Of a DNA stretch of 64,000 nt, positions 35,193 through 44,111 are shown piece by piece. The first letter of the stretch is position 1. Each line of letters opens with the position of its first letter. The translations under genes were made by a program, and so were the position numbers. Origin of the DNA: Fontibacillus puldeungensis (GTDB taxonomy: Bacteria > Bacillota > Bacilli > Paenibacillales > Paenibacillaceae); contig NZ_JBHTLM010000003.1 in the NCBI RefSeq assembly GCF_042678945.1, positions 62,001 to 126,000 of the forward strand, written 5' to 3'. The notes beneath the pieces were generated by a model. That model saw only the letters and a list, made by a program, of their open reading frames with translations. It was not told the origin of the DNA and did not search any database.

Positions 35193-35230
35193 AAGCTTGG
35201 TATGCTAGTACGCCAGTCATACCGAAGCGT

Positions 35231-35258
35231 TTGACTGTGTAGTGTATAATAATATAAT
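35231..35258 (+). promoter_or_regulatory. Promoter upstream of the CNNM/CorC-type gene
   Basis: TTGACT (35231-35236) and TATAAT (35253-35258) are spaced by 16 nt. The leader of about 155 nt to the start codon contains two ribosome-binding-site-like AAGGAG elements. Confidence 0.6.
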
Positions 35259-35419
35259 TAATAGTATCATGAAGATTCTTATTATAAAGGAAAAGGAGAT
35301 GGATCCATTGGGGAGTTGACGCTGCATTATATCGAGACAGTTCAGGAATACCTTTATAATTTCAAACCACGAAGGAGGTGTACCTATTCTCGGCATGTTC
35401 AGCGAGGATAGGAACAAGA

Positions 35420-36739
35420 TTGAGTGACCCTTTACCGAGTCTTTTTCAAGTAGGACTAATGGTGATTTTGGTTTTAATGAATGGTTTATTTGTATCCGCA
35501 GAATTTGCGATCGTTAAGGTGAAAAGCGGACGAATCGATGCTATGGCTGAAGAAGGGCGTAAGAGCGCCGTTATTGTCAAAAATATGCTTAACCATTTGG
35601 AGGGCTATTTATCGGCCTGCCAGCTGGGAATTACACTCAGTTCGCTTGCACTTGGTTGGCTTGGCGAACCCATCGTTGCTCGGCTGCTCCATCCCTTGTT
35701 TGCATGGATTGGATTTGGAGAGAAGGCCGTATATTTTACTTCATTAACTGTTGCATTCATATTGATTGCAATTATGCATATTGTGCTAGGGGAGTTAGCT
35801 CCAAAAACCGTTGCCGTTCGTAAGGCGGAGAAGATTACGTTATGGCTGGCCTGGCCGATGAAAGTATTTTATCGTCTTATGTATCCGTTTATTTGGGTAC
35901 TGAATGGTCTGTCATCCGCTTTACTTCGTCTGTTTGGCATTTCTCGGGTTTCCGAGCAGGATTCGGTTCACACTGAGGAAGAAATACGGGTGATGATGAA
36001 GGAAAGCAGTGAGAACGGTCTGATTGACAGCACTGAAATGTCGCTGGTGGACAATATTTTTGAATTCGGCGATACGACCGCCAGGGAAATCATGATTCCC
36101 CGTACTGAAATGATTTGTCTATATACCCAGCACTCACTGGATGAGAACCTGGAAATCGCCTTAGAAGGCACACGTACGCGTTATCCTGTTTGTAATCAGG
36201 ATAAGGACCATATTATCGGATTTATTCATATTAAAGATTTAATTCGCTCAAATACTCGAAATTTACGTGATTTGCTTCGTCCGATAATGGCCGTCCCCGA
36301 ATCGATTCAGATCAGTGAACTGATGAAGCGTATGCAAAGGGGAAAGACGCAGATTGCCATACTGATCGACGAGTATGGTGGAACGTCCGGCATGGTAACG
36401 CTGGAGGATATTGTCGAGGAGATCGTTGGCGAGATCCAGGATGAATTTGACGAGGAGCGTCCAGGCATAGAACAGGTAGACCCTGATGAATACTCGATCG
36501 ATGGATTAATGCTGATCGAATCGATTAACGACAGGTTTGACCTGGAGCTGGATTCCGATGATTACGATACGATCGGAGGATGGCTGTACTCCCGTATCGA
36601 TGTGATGCCACCCTATGTAGGGCAAACTGTTGAATATGATGGTTGCACTTATGTGGTGGAAGAAACCGACAACAAGCGGATTTCTCGCGTCAAATTAATC
36701 ATACAGCAGCTTATACCGCTCGAGGAAGCAGGCGCATAA
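35420..36739 (+). CDS. CNNM/CorC-type membrane protein (hemolysin C family)
   Basis: A protein of about 439 residues: a DUF21/CNNM membrane domain with three to four helices (residues 5-190), a CBS pair (IMIPRTEMICLY ... RPIMAVPESI, about 205-330) and a CorC_HlyC C-terminal domain (DEYSIDGLMLIESINDRF...). Family members take part in Mg2+ or cobalt transport/efflux. The frame is open to a GTG at 35378, but that codon overlaps the AAGGAGG site; no good start follows it. I favour TTG 35420 behind AGGATAGG. A short out-of-frame ATG reading frame (35395-35427) overlaps this start. Confidence 0.85.
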   Translation: MSDPLPSLFQVGLMVILVLMNGLFVSAEFAIVKVKSGRIDAMAEEGRKSAVIVKNMLNHLEGYLSACQLGITLSSLALGWLGEPIVARLLHPLFAWIGFGEKAVYFTSLTVAFILIAIMHIVLGELAPKTVAVRKAEKITLWLAWPMKVFYRLMYPFIWVLNGLSSALLRLFGISRVSEQDSVHTEEEIRVMMKESSENGLIDSTEMSLVDNIFEFGDTTAREIMIPRTEMICLYTQHSLDENLEIALEGTRTRYPVCNQDKDHIIGFIHIKDLIRSNTRNLRDLLRPIMAVPESIQISELMKRMQRGKTQIAILIDEYGGTSGMVTLEDIVEEIVGEIQDEFDEERPGIEQVDPDEYSIDGLMLIESINDRFDLELDSDDYDTIGGWLYSRIDVMPPYVGQTVEYDGCTYVVEETDNKRISRVKLIIQQLIPLEEAGA

Positions 36740-36767
36740 TATATAGCAGTGGAAATGTGATCACATA

Positions 36768-36802
36768 ATGGCGGGGGGCCGGTAACGGCTCCCCGCCATT
36801 AT
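36768..36802 (+). terminator. Hairpin terminator after the CNNM gene
   Basis: AATGGCGGGG pairs with CCCCGCCATT, with inner GCCG/CGGC, a very stable stem; it converges with the sigma factor gene. The downstream tract is AT-rich rather than pure T. Confidence 0.7.
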
Positions 36803-36827
36803 TAATTTCTAACTAGTAAGGAGATAA

Positions 36828-37403
36828 CTAAGGAGTGTTTTGCAACCATTCTCGTTTCAGCATTTGGCGAAGCCCCTGCCTTGTTCGAAAGAGCCGCTGC
36901 CTTACGACGTTTTCACAAATATTTAGCCTTTGTCCTATCTCCTTATAGCTTAATCCTTGCTTCCAGCGGTATTCGAGCAGCATACGATCTTGTGGTTTTA
37001 CATTTTTAAGATAAGCATTAATGGACTCTTCAATGATTTTCTGTTCAACGGCGTCTTCAACAGAGCCATCTCTCCAAGCTATTATGGAAATGTCTTCTGT
37101 GAGGCTATATGGGTCAAGATGTGAGCGGTGTCGTTGATTTTTACGTATATAGTTAATGGCTTCATTTCGGGAGACCGTTCTTAGCCAGGCTCGCATACTG
37201 CTCTCCACTTCAAAAACAGGCTTTTTCCATACTACTTGAAGGAAGGCATCTTGAATGATATCTTCGGTTGCTTGATGATCCTTAACGATCATGTAAATGG
37301 TTCCGTAGACTAATTCATAATAAGCGTAATAAACTTCTTCTTGAATATGATTAGCGAGTTCTAAATAATTGGCGTTAAGCAGCCAGTTTATCGGCTTTGG
37401 CAT
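36828..37403 (-). CDS. ECF-type RNA polymerase sigma factor
   Basis: A 191-residue sigma-70 family protein with only regions 2 and 4. Region 2 is seen as YELVYGTIYMIVKDHQATEDIIQDAFLQVVWKKP and MRAWLRTVSRNEAINYIRKNQR; region 4 as LEYRWKQGLSYKEIGQRLNICENVVRQRLFRTRQGLRQML. ATG at 37403 behind GAGAGGGA. No anti-sigma factor gene is adjacent: its neighbours are a convergent CNNM gene and, upstream, an aminopeptidase gene with a strong terminator. Its control and regulon are therefore unknown. Confidence 0.9.
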   Translation of the reverse strand: MPKPINWLLNANYLELANHIQEEVYYAYYELVYGTIYMIVKDHQATEDIIQDAFLQVVWKKPVFEVESSMRAWLRTVSRNEAINYIRKNQRHRSHLDPYSLTEDISIIAWRDGSVEDAVEQKIIEESINAYLKNVKPQDRMLLEYRWKQGLSYKEIGQRLNICENVVRQRLFRTRQGLRQMLKREWLQNTP

Positions 37404-37542
37404 ATTGATTCCCTCTCGTTAACTTCAGCAGCTTCATTCTATCAAACGATATGATACTACTAATTTTACTACAAAATTGAGATTTAAGGAACAAATTACC
37501 AGTATATAACGATAAAATTTTCCAGAACCCGCCAATATACAA

Positions 37543-37600
37543 TAAAAAAAGCCAAACCGATGGAAGACGCTGTTCAGCAATCATTCCATCGGTTTGGCTT
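37543..37600 (-). terminator. Terminator of the M29 aminopeptidase gene
   Basis: A perfect 17-bp stem (37549-37565 with 37584-37600) is followed on the minus strand by a run of T residues (complement of 37543-37549). Confidence 0.9.
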
Positions 37601-37617
37601 GTATATAATATAGCGGA

Positions 37618-38850
37618 TTAAAACGCCCAGTTGCCTTTAGCGAAGATCGGTTCTTCTTTTCCATCTGCAGTAACGCCAAATATGTCCATTTCAGCAGAAC
37701 CTACCATGAAATCCTCGTGGGTCAAGCTGGAATTGAGACCATGCTCGCTGAGCTCTTCTTTTGTCATCGATTTTCCGCCTTCCAGATTGAATGCGTAGGC
37801 GTTGCCAATAGCCAGGTGGTTGGACGCATTTTCATCAAACAAAGTATTGTAGAACAGAATTCCGGACTGGGAAATAGGAGAGTTATGCGGCACCAGAGCG
37901 ACTTCACCCAAGTAATGAGCACCTTCATCGAGCTCAATCAATTGCTTGAGTACGTCGGCTCCGACTTCAGCCTTATAATCAACGATTCGGCCGTTCTCAA
38001 ATGTGAGAGAGAAATGGTCAATAATCGTACCGCGGTAACTTAGCGGCTTCGTACTGGACACTGTGCCGTTTACGCCAGTCTTATGCGGTGCGGTAAACAC
38101 TTCTTCGGTTGGAAGGTTCGCCAGGAATGTATTTCCTTGAGCGTTGTGGCTTTCGGCTGCTACCCAAAGATGACCTTCCGGCAATTCAATGGTAAGGTCC
38201 GTACCAGGAGCTTTGTAGTGAAGCTTTTTATATTTTTTGTCGTTTAAGTATTCTGATTTTTGGGTTAAATTAACGATATGCTCTCTCCATGCTGCGATTG
38301 GATCAGGTTGATCTAAACGAACGGTGCGGAAGATGGCTTCCCAAAGTGCATCAACTTGCTTATCCTCTGGAAGATCAGGGAATACTTTAGCTGCCCACGT
38401 TTTGGAAGGAACAGCAACGATCGACCAACTGAATTTATCGGACATTTGCATATCCCGGTATTTACTCATCGCTTTACCGTACGTCTTTTGATGATTAGTT
38501 AACCGCTGTGTCGACACGCCCTTCAGAAGGTCGGGATCAGAGGAAATGACGTGCAGGACGGCTGCTCCGTTCTCTACATATTCAGTCATTTCACCGGCAT
38601 ACCATTTTGGCTCGTCAAGGAAAGATTCTTCCGCGGCCATATCGTAACGAAGACGTGTTACAGTATCGTCGCTCCAGTTAACCTTGACAAAACGGGCTCC
38701 CGCTTCGTAAGCCTGTTTCACAATCAGTCGTACCAGCTCAGCGGTATCAATTGTTGCGTTGATGATGAGGGTCTGGCCTTTTTGCACATTGACGCCAATT
38801 TTGACGGCCAGTTCAGCGTATTTCTCCAGTTTCGTTTGAAAATCGGACAT
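37618..38850 (-). CDS. M29-family metalloaminopeptidase (AmpS/PepS type)
   Basis: A 410-residue thermophilic-type aminopeptidase releasing N-terminal residues from peptides. The expected dinuclear metal ligands are present: Glu250 (LPTEE), Glu316 (LGEVALV), His345 (NHLAIG), His378 and Asp380 (THEDFMVG). Length equals that of Staphylococcus AmpS (about 413). No signal peptide, so cytosolic. ATG at 38850; the gene is monocistronic. Confidence 0.93.
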   Translation of the reverse strand: MSDFQTKLEKYAELAVKIGVNVQKGQTLIINATIDTAELVRLIVKQAYEAGARFVKVNWSDDTVTRLRYDMAAEESFLDEPKWYAGEMTEYVENGAAVLHVISSDPDLLKGVSTQRLTNHQKTYGKAMSKYRDMQMSDKFSWSIVAVPSKTWAAKVFPDLPEDKQVDALWEAIFRTVRLDQPDPIAAWREHIVNLTQKSEYLNDKKYKKLHYKAPGTDLTIELPEGHLWVAAESHNAQGNTFLANLPTEEVFTAPHKTGVNGTVSSTKPLSYRGTIIDHFSLTFENGRIVDYKAEVGADVLKQLIELDEGAHYLGEVALVPHNSPISQSGILFYNTLFDENASNHLAIGNAYAFNLEGGKSMTKEELSEHGLNSSLTHEDFMVGSAEMDIFGVTADGKEEPIFAKGNWAF

Positions 38851-39022
38851 TTCTTAATCCTCCACCTATTCTGAAATGGTTTATTTTTCTATCATACAAC
38901 ATTATGAAATGTTTTTGTAATACCTTCACTTCGTTCTTGATATTAGGATAAAACATGTTACGATATTGCAGTAAGGTTGGGATACACTAAGAAGTAGTCT
39001 GCAAATTAGGTAAAGGAGTCAG

Positions 39023-39301
39023 ATGAACATGAAAGAACTTAGTATTGTTGAGGCCGAAATGCACAAACAGGAGGATGGCTCCTATATCGGAAAAACCGTC
39101 TTTCAAGTAGAATCACATAAGGCGGGTTACGAAATTACGTTTTACAGCAAGAAAGGGCATGACTGGGATTACAGTCTGCATTACGCTGGGGAATCCGGGA
39201 TGGAGGAACAGTTTATCGCGGTCGATGCGCGGCTTGAGGAAGATGACGAATGGTTTGATGCACTGCTTAACGCTGCTCTCGGCACGCTCCCAGAGGAATA
39301 A
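39023..39301 (+). CDS. Conserved-looking small hypothetical protein
   Basis: A 92-residue acidic protein (pattern AEMHKQEDGSYIGKTVFQVE, GYEITFYSKKGHDWDYSLHYAG, LEEDDEWFDALLNAA). I do not recognise the family. It seems to be a small alpha/beta protein without signal peptide. AAAGGAG is 4 nt before ATG 39023 and 10 nt before ATG 39029; the second may be the real start. It lies 33-54 nt upstream of the AI-2E family gene and could share its transcript. Confidence 0.7.
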   Translation: MNMKELSIVEAEMHKQEDGSYIGKTVFQVESHKAGYEITFYSKKGHDWDYSLHYAGESGMEEQFIAVDARLEEDDEWFDALLNAALGTLPEE

Positions 39302-39354
39302 GCTATTAACTTATATAACTACATAATTGCTGAATGAAAGGAGGGGAGAGACGA

Positions 39355-40440
39355 GTGCTGCGTCATCCTTTCTACCGGACATCGCTCGGCATCATCATGC
39401 TGCTGACCATCATTTACTTGTTAAACAAGGTGCATTTTATTTTCAACCCCTTGGTTACACTTGTACAGATTCTGATTGTTCCGCTGACGATTTCCGGTTT
39501 TCTTTATTACTTATTAAGACCAATTGTGCACTTTTTGGAAGAGAAAAGATTGAACCGGATGTTATCTATTCTGCTCATCTATCTCCTGTTCGCCGGGGTG
39601 ATTGCGGTATTCTTAATCATCGTATGGCCGCCGCTGCAGAAGCAGATATTCGAGTTCATCAACAACGTGCCGAAGTTGGTCAACAGCCTTCAGGCTCAAA
39701 TGAACGATATTCGCAGTAATCGATATTTCTCTATGATTTCCAGCAAGGGTAGCCCCGAACTGATGGACAAATTGACGCAATATATGAATTCCGCCATTGA
39801 GACATTTACGGGGTACTTGTCGCATGTCTTCACTTTTATTAACGGGTTCGTAATCGTAGTAGGAACAGTTCCGATTCTCCTCTACTATATGCTGAAAGAA
39901 GACGACCGGGTAACTCCATCGCTGGTTCGTATGGTTCCAGCTCGATACCGCCACGATGGAGAGCAAGTTATTCATGATATCGACAGTATGCTAAAAGGAT
40001 TTATCGCTGGCCGGATGATAAGTGCGATGATGTTGGCGGTGATGTGCTTTATCGGATTTTGGCTAATCGGGCTTCCTTACCCGCTAATGTTAGCCATCGT
40101 GGGCGCTTTGTTTAATTTCATACCTTACTTCGGGTCGTTTTTAGGTGCGATCCCTTGCGTCATTGTTGCATTCACGGTTTCACCGTCAATGGTGTTCTGG
40201 GTTATTGTCATTGTTGTGATCGCTCAACAAATTGAAGGCAACCTGATTTCTCCGTACATATACGGAAAGACGATAAGCATTCATCCGTTGACGACGATCA
40301 TTCTACTACTCATTGCAGGCGATTTCGGCGGCATTTTAGGCATGATTCTCGCTATTCCGGTCTACATGTCGTTAAAAATTATTGTCATAAAACTTTATAA
40401 GCTGTTTTTTGCTGATAAAGTGGAAGAATTGCCGCAATAG
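39355..40440 (+). CDS. AI-2E/YdiK-PerM family membrane transporter
   Basis: A 361-residue membrane protein of the AI-2E family transporter group, with about eight hydrophobic segments, a central polar region (residues 100-150) and the conserved PYPLMLAIVGALFNFIPYFGSFLGAIP and EGNLISPYIYGKTISIHPLTTIILLL blocks. Members export or import diverse solutes (AI-2, Na+/H+ antiport), so specificity is open. The ATG at 39334 lacks a ribosome-binding site; AAAGGAGGGGAG inside the frame serves the GTG at 39355. Confidence 0.88.
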   Translation: MLRHPFYRTSLGIIMLLTIIYLLNKVHFIFNPLVTLVQILIVPLTISGFLYYLLRPIVHFLEEKRLNRMLSILLIYLLFAGVIAVFLIIVWPPLQKQIFEFINNVPKLVNSLQAQMNDIRSNRYFSMISSKGSPELMDKLTQYMNSAIETFTGYLSHVFTFINGFVIVVGTVPILLYYMLKEDDRVTPSLVRMVPARYRHDGEQVIHDIDSMLKGFIAGRMISAMMLAVMCFIGFWLIGLPYPLMLAIVGALFNFIPYFGSFLGAIPCVIVAFTVSPSMVFWVIVIVVIAQQIEGNLISPYIYGKTISIHPLTTIILLLIAGDFGGILGMILAIPVYMSLKIIVIKLYKLFFADKVEELPQ

Positions 40441-40552
40441 CCAATTTCAATTTTATTCCATTTTCCGTGAAAGCGTGATTAAAATCATATCTCCAGCCCC
40501 TCTCCATGCGCGATGATAAATCTAATAAATAAGATAATCATTAGCTCGGGGG

Positions 40553-41029
40553 ATGATAAACATGGCAGTCAATGCCAAAGGCGGGAAGTATTTTTATGCT
40601 TGGAGTAAAATACTTCCTGATGGATCGTTTTACCTGCCGGAGCAAGCCCTGCAGGAGTACCATATCAGCCCTGATTCCAACATAATTTTGATGACGGGAC
40701 GCAATACGAACCGTGGATTTAGCGTTGTATGCAAAGAATTGGTCGCGAACTCGCCACTTGCTACCGTATTCGCCAGCCTTCCACAGCTTCAGCAGTTCTC
40801 CATACCCGAAGGAGAAACGATAACCTTTAAAGGACGGACGTTTTGCTGGGTCTACCTGAACCAAAATCGCTGCTTTACGTTGCCGCTGTCGACATGGAAG
40901 GAATTCGGCCTGAAGTCAGGGGATCAACTGCTTAGTTTGAGAGCGACGCATTTAGCATTCAACAATCTATCAGAAGGTCCGTATATTGAGCAAGCCAAGC
41001 AAATCCGCGACATATTAGTATGCAGTTAA
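40553..41029 (+). CDS. Hypothetical protein with two AbrB-like half repeats
   Basis: A 158-residue protein I do not recognise by name. Two segments resemble each other and the SpoVT/AbrB swapped-hairpin pattern: GSFYLPEQALQEYHISPDSNIILMTG (about residues 24-49) and NRCFTLPLSTWKEFGLKSGDQLLSLRA (about 105-130). Between them is a GETITFKGRTF strand. It may thus be a duplicated AbrB-like fold, with or without DNA binding. Two ATGs (40553, 40562) are possible; GGGGG lies about 10 nt before the second. The gene is followed by a strong terminator. Confidence 0.65.
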   Translation: MINMAVNAKGGKYFYAWSKILPDGSFYLPEQALQEYHISPDSNIILMTGRNTNRGFSVVCKELVANSPLATVFASLPQLQQFSIPEGETITFKGRTFCWVYLNQNRCFTLPLSTWKEFGLKSGDQLLSLRATHLAFNNLSEGPYIEQAKQIRDILVCS

Positions 41030-41063
41030 TATCAAACATCAGGATGAGAAACAGAGAGTAGAA

Positions 41064-41113
41064 AGATACCGCTTTGTGCACAGGGCAGTCAACGCACAAA
41101 CGGTATCTTTTTT
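41064..41113 (+). terminator. Terminator after the AbrB-like gene
   Basis: AGATACCG (41064-41071) pairs with CGGTATCT (41101-41108) and TTTGTGC with GCACAAA inside, followed by six T residues. Confidence 0.88.
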
Positions 41114-41189
41114 ACTGTTCTTTCATAAATTGTTCGCCCTCTACAAACAATGAACCTAACGTATCGATTCTAAAAAGGGGGCGCCTGAA

Positions 41190-42326
41190 TTGAAAGCAGT
41201 AACCTATCAAGGAAAACGAAGTATACGCGTCAAAGAGGTTCCCGATGCCGTACTGCAGAAGAAAGACGACGTACTTGTTCGGATAACCACCACCGCCATT
41301 TGCGGCTCTGACCTGCACATCTATAATGGGGAAGTTCCCGGGATGTATGATGATTATGTTATAGGGCACGAACCGATGGGCATTGTTGAGGAGGTTGGCC
41401 CGGAGGTGACGAGCGTAAAGAAAGGCGATCGGGTCATAATACCTTTTACAGTGGCCTGCGGCGAATGCTTCTTCTGCAAGCATCATCTGGAGAGTCAATG
41501 TGATAATGCCAACCAAACCCGCGATACCGGCGGTTACTTCGGCTATTCGACTCGGTACGGAGATTATGCGGGAGGTCAAGCAGAGCTACTGCGAGTTCCT
41601 TTCGGCAATTTTGTTCCGTTTGTGGTCCCTAAGGAGGCGGAAATTGAGGACGAGAAGCTGCTATTTCTGTCGGATATCGTCCCGACCGCTTACTGGAGCG
41701 TAGAAAGCGGGGGAGTACGCCCGGGTGACACGGTTATTGTGCTTGGCTGCGGTCCCGTCGGTTTGCTGACGCAGAAGTTTGCCTGGCAAAAGGGGGCAAA
41801 GCGGGTGATTGCTGTCGATTACGTAGAGTATCGGCTGGAGCATGCCAAGCGAACGAATAAGGTAGAGACATTCAACTTTGAAAAGCATGCGCAGTTGGAG
41901 AAGCATTTGAAGGAGATTACTCAGGGCGGGGCCGATGTAGTCATTGACTGCGTCGGTTTGGATGCCAAGAAATCGATAGCTGACCGGGTTGAGACGGCTT
42001 TGATGCTGCAGGGCGGCTCCCTAGGCGCCTTTCAGTTTGCTGTAGATGTCGTACGTAAAGGCGGGATTATACAGGTCACAGGGGTATATGGACTAACGTA
42101 TAATCTGTTTCCTTTCGGTCGCCTGTTTGAGCGAAATATAACTCTAAAGATGGGACAGGCTCCGGTCATTCATTTCATGCCTGAGCTTTTCAAGCAAATT
42201 CAGGATGGGCGCTTTGACCCTACCGACATCATCACTCACCGACTATCGTTAAGTGAAGGCGAGTATGGCTACAAAATATTTAATAATAAAGAGGAAGATT
42301 GCATTAAAGTGATCCTAAAGCCATAA
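41190..42326 (+). CDS. Zinc-dependent alcohol/formaldehyde-type dehydrogenase
   Basis: A 378-residue medium-chain dehydrogenase. Catalytic zinc ligands lie in ICGSDLH and GHEPMGIVEEVG; the structural zinc site is the four-Cys lobe CGECFFCKHHLESQC. The NAD-binding loop is VLGCGPVGLL followed by the acidic AVDYVEYRL. The insertion around NQTRDTGGYFGYSTRYGDYAGGQAELLRVP is typical of glutathione-independent formaldehyde dehydrogenase-like members. TTG at 41190 follows AAGGGGGCG. The physiological substrate is unknown; the gene stands alone. Confidence 0.9.
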   Translation: MKAVTYQGKRSIRVKEVPDAVLQKKDDVLVRITTTAICGSDLHIYNGEVPGMYDDYVIGHEPMGIVEEVGPEVTSVKKGDRVIIPFTVACGECFFCKHHLESQCDNANQTRDTGGYFGYSTRYGDYAGGQAELLRVPFGNFVPFVVPKEAEIEDEKLLFLSDIVPTAYWSVESGGVRPGDTVIVLGCGPVGLLTQKFAWQKGAKRVIAVDYVEYRLEHAKRTNKVETFNFEKHAQLEKHLKEITQGGADVVIDCVGLDAKKSIADRVETALMLQGGSLGAFQFAVDVVRKGGIIQVTGVYGLTYNLFPFGRLFERNITLKMGQAPVIHFMPELFKQIQDGRFDPTDIITHRLSLSEGEYGYKIFNNKEEDCIKVILKP

Positions 42327-42330
42327 AATC

Positions 42331-42376
42331 AAAGGCAGCTCTCGCGAGCGTAACAGCAGCGAAAGTTGCCTTTTCT
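42331..42376 (+). terminator. Terminator of the dehydrogenase gene
   Basis: AAAGGCAgCTcTCGC pairs with GCGAaAGtTGCCTTT (imperfect 15-bp stem), followed by T residues. Confidence 0.7.
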
Positions 42377-42473
42377 CGTATAGATGTCACAAAGCAGATT
42401 CCTTTCGAACCTTAGCGAAGTGTATAATGGGAAAAACGTACATATTTAGTGTTCTAAAATTAAGGAGGAACTT

Positions 42474-42965
42474 ATGAAACCAGCTTTATTAATTATTGAC
42501 ATGCAGCAGGGACTACTCACTAGCCCTCATGCTCAAGCAAAAATACCTGGTGCTTGTGAAGTAATCAATTACGTGGCCGATCTGTTTCGGAAGGCGGGGC
42601 GGCCTGTAGTTATCGTTCAGGATTTAGAATCTGGCGGGAGCGAGGACTCCCCTGATTTTGCGGTAATTCCTGAGATTCGGATCGATGAGACGGATTTACG
42701 TATTACGAAGGAGTGGAGCAACGCTTTCTGGAAGACAAACCTAGAGCAAATTTTGCGAGAGCAAGACACCGATTTTGTAATTGCCTGCGGTTTTGCTGCA
42801 GAATACTGCGTAACCTTCTCCTTCAACGGAGCACGAGAAAGAGGATTTAAGGCGGCTATTTTGCAGCATGGCATAATCGGCGAGCACCCCGATGCGGTTG
42901 CTGGTGTAATTCGTGATCGGAATATTATATCTTATCCGGTAATTGAAGCTGTTCTGAAAAATTAG
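42474..42965 (+). CDS. Isochorismatase-like cysteine hydrolase
   Basis: A 163-residue cysteine hydrolase. The catalytic triad is recognisable: Asp9 in LLIIDMQ, a Lys in ITKEWSNAFWKT, and the nucleophile Cys in CGFAAEYCVTFS with the usual preceding non-proline cis-like turn. Members act on nicotinamide, isochorismate, ureido compounds or similar amides; specificity cannot be assigned. ATG follows AAGGAGG. Confidence 0.88.
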   Translation: MKPALLIIDMQQGLLTSPHAQAKIPGACEVINYVADLFRKAGRPVVIVQDLESGGSEDSPDFAVIPEIRIDETDLRITKEWSNAFWKTNLEQILREQDTDFVIACGFAAEYCVTFSFNGARERGFKAAILQHGIIGEHPDAVAGVIRDRNIISYPVIEAVLKN

Positions 42966-43032
42966 TCAAGTCAATGGCCCGTTTGCTATTCGTTTCACAA
43001 CATTAAAAATTAAAAATGCGGAGGTTAAGCCG

Positions 43033-43818
43033 ATGAATGCACATGAAATCGACTTTAAAATCATTGGAAACGAAATGCAATGTGTTGAAGTACAGCTGGA
43101 TCAAGGGGAAAGCGTCATTGCTGAAGCGGGCAGCTTTATGATGATGGATCAGGACATCCGAATGGAGACCATTTTTGGCGACGGGACCAACCAAGGCGGG
43201 GGACTCATGGGAAAACTGATGGGGGCCGGCAAAAGACTGCTCACCGGTGAGGGCCTCTTCATGACGGTATTCACAAATTCCGGCTACAACCGGCAAAGTG
43301 TTACTTTTGCTTCCCCTTATCCCGGTAAGATCGTACCGCTGGACCTGCAAATGCTAGGCGGCAAGATCATCTGTCAAAAGGACGCCTTCCTCTGCGCGGC
43401 CAAAGGGGTATCTGTCGGAATAGAATTCCAGCGTAAGCTGGGGACAGGTTTTTTTGGCGGTGAAGGCTTCATCATGCAAAAAATCGAAGGTGACGGCTTA
43501 GCCTTTGTCCACTCCGGCGGGTTGGTGCTTGAGAAGGAATTGGCGCCTGGCGAGGTGCTACGACTAGATACCGGCTGCTTAGTTGCAATGACAGCTTCGG
43601 TTAACTATGACATCGAATTTGTGAAAGGCGTAAAGTCGGCTTTGTTCGGTGGTGAAGGCTTGTTCTTCGCTACACTGCGCGGTCCGGGCAAGGTTTGGGT
43701 GCAATCGCTGCCGTTCAGCCGGATGGCGGATCGAGTAATCTCGGCTTCGCGATATTCCGGACGGAAGGATGAAGGCAGCATCTTAGGCGGCCTGGGGAAT
43801 TTACTGGACGGAAGATAG
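43033..43818 (+). CDS. AIM24/TIGR00266 family protein
   Basis: A 261-residue beta-rich protein of the AIM24 (TIGR00266) family, recognised by GGLMGKLMGAGKRLLTGEGLFMTVFTN, SPYPGKIVPLDL, GTGFFGGEGFIMQKIEG and FGGEGLFFATLRGPGKVW. The fold is a tryptophan-attenuation-protein-like double-stranded beta helix; bacterial function is unknown. ATG follows GCGGAGG. It precedes the glycerophosphodiester regulon but has its own unit. Confidence 0.9.
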   Translation: MNAHEIDFKIIGNEMQCVEVQLDQGESVIAEAGSFMMMDQDIRMETIFGDGTNQGGGLMGKLMGAGKRLLTGEGLFMTVFTNSGYNRQSVTFASPYPGKIVPLDLQMLGGKIICQKDAFLCAAKGVSVGIEFQRKLGTGFFGGEGFIMQKIEGDGLAFVHSGGLVLEKELAPGEVLRLDTGCLVAMTASVNYDIEFVKGVKSALFGGEGLFFATLRGPGKVWVQSLPFSRMADRVISASRYSGRKDEGSILGGLGNLLDGR

Positions 43819-43916
43819 GATAAGAGGCAACCCTTTAATTTACATTCTATTCATCTATGGTTGATGTGGAGATAATATAGCATTGGTAAAGTAAATGTGA
43901 GCTAACAACTGAATAT

Positions 43917-44014
43917 AGGGTACGAGACGTGGAGAATACCCTTCGATGCATCAATGGACAGCGGCCGATTTAATTTGGCATGCAGACCTATGTGATGGAT
44001 GGAGGGTATTTTTT
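43917..44014 (+). promoter_or_regulatory. GlpP-type antiterminator leader of the phosphodiesterase gene
   Basis: AGGGTA (43917-43922) can pair with TACCCT (43937-43942) around the loop containing CGAGACGTGGAGAA. Alternatively ATACCCT (43936-43942) pairs with AGGGTAT (44003-44009), which runs into six T residues: an intrinsic terminator. The two structures exclude each other. The same arrangement with a 14/16 identical loop is found at 50415, and glpP lies between. I infer that glycerol-3-phosphate-bound GlpP stabilises the upstream hairpin. The rest of the gap 43819-44111 holds only the promoter region and ribosome-binding site. Confidence 0.75.
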
Positions 44015-44111
44015 GTGTCCCCGGAAAGGAGCTGCCGCCTTAGGGAAAGCTGATAGATTCCTATTTTCACCTGGGATCGCAATGAATTTTCATGGAAAAG
44101 GAGAATGATTC

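Noticed and set aside
35316..35412. Short TTG-started frame of about 32 codons and a 10-codon ATG frame in the CNNM leader
   Set aside because: No well-placed ribosome-binding site and no recognisable peptide; kept only as a note on the uncertain start of the CNNM gene.
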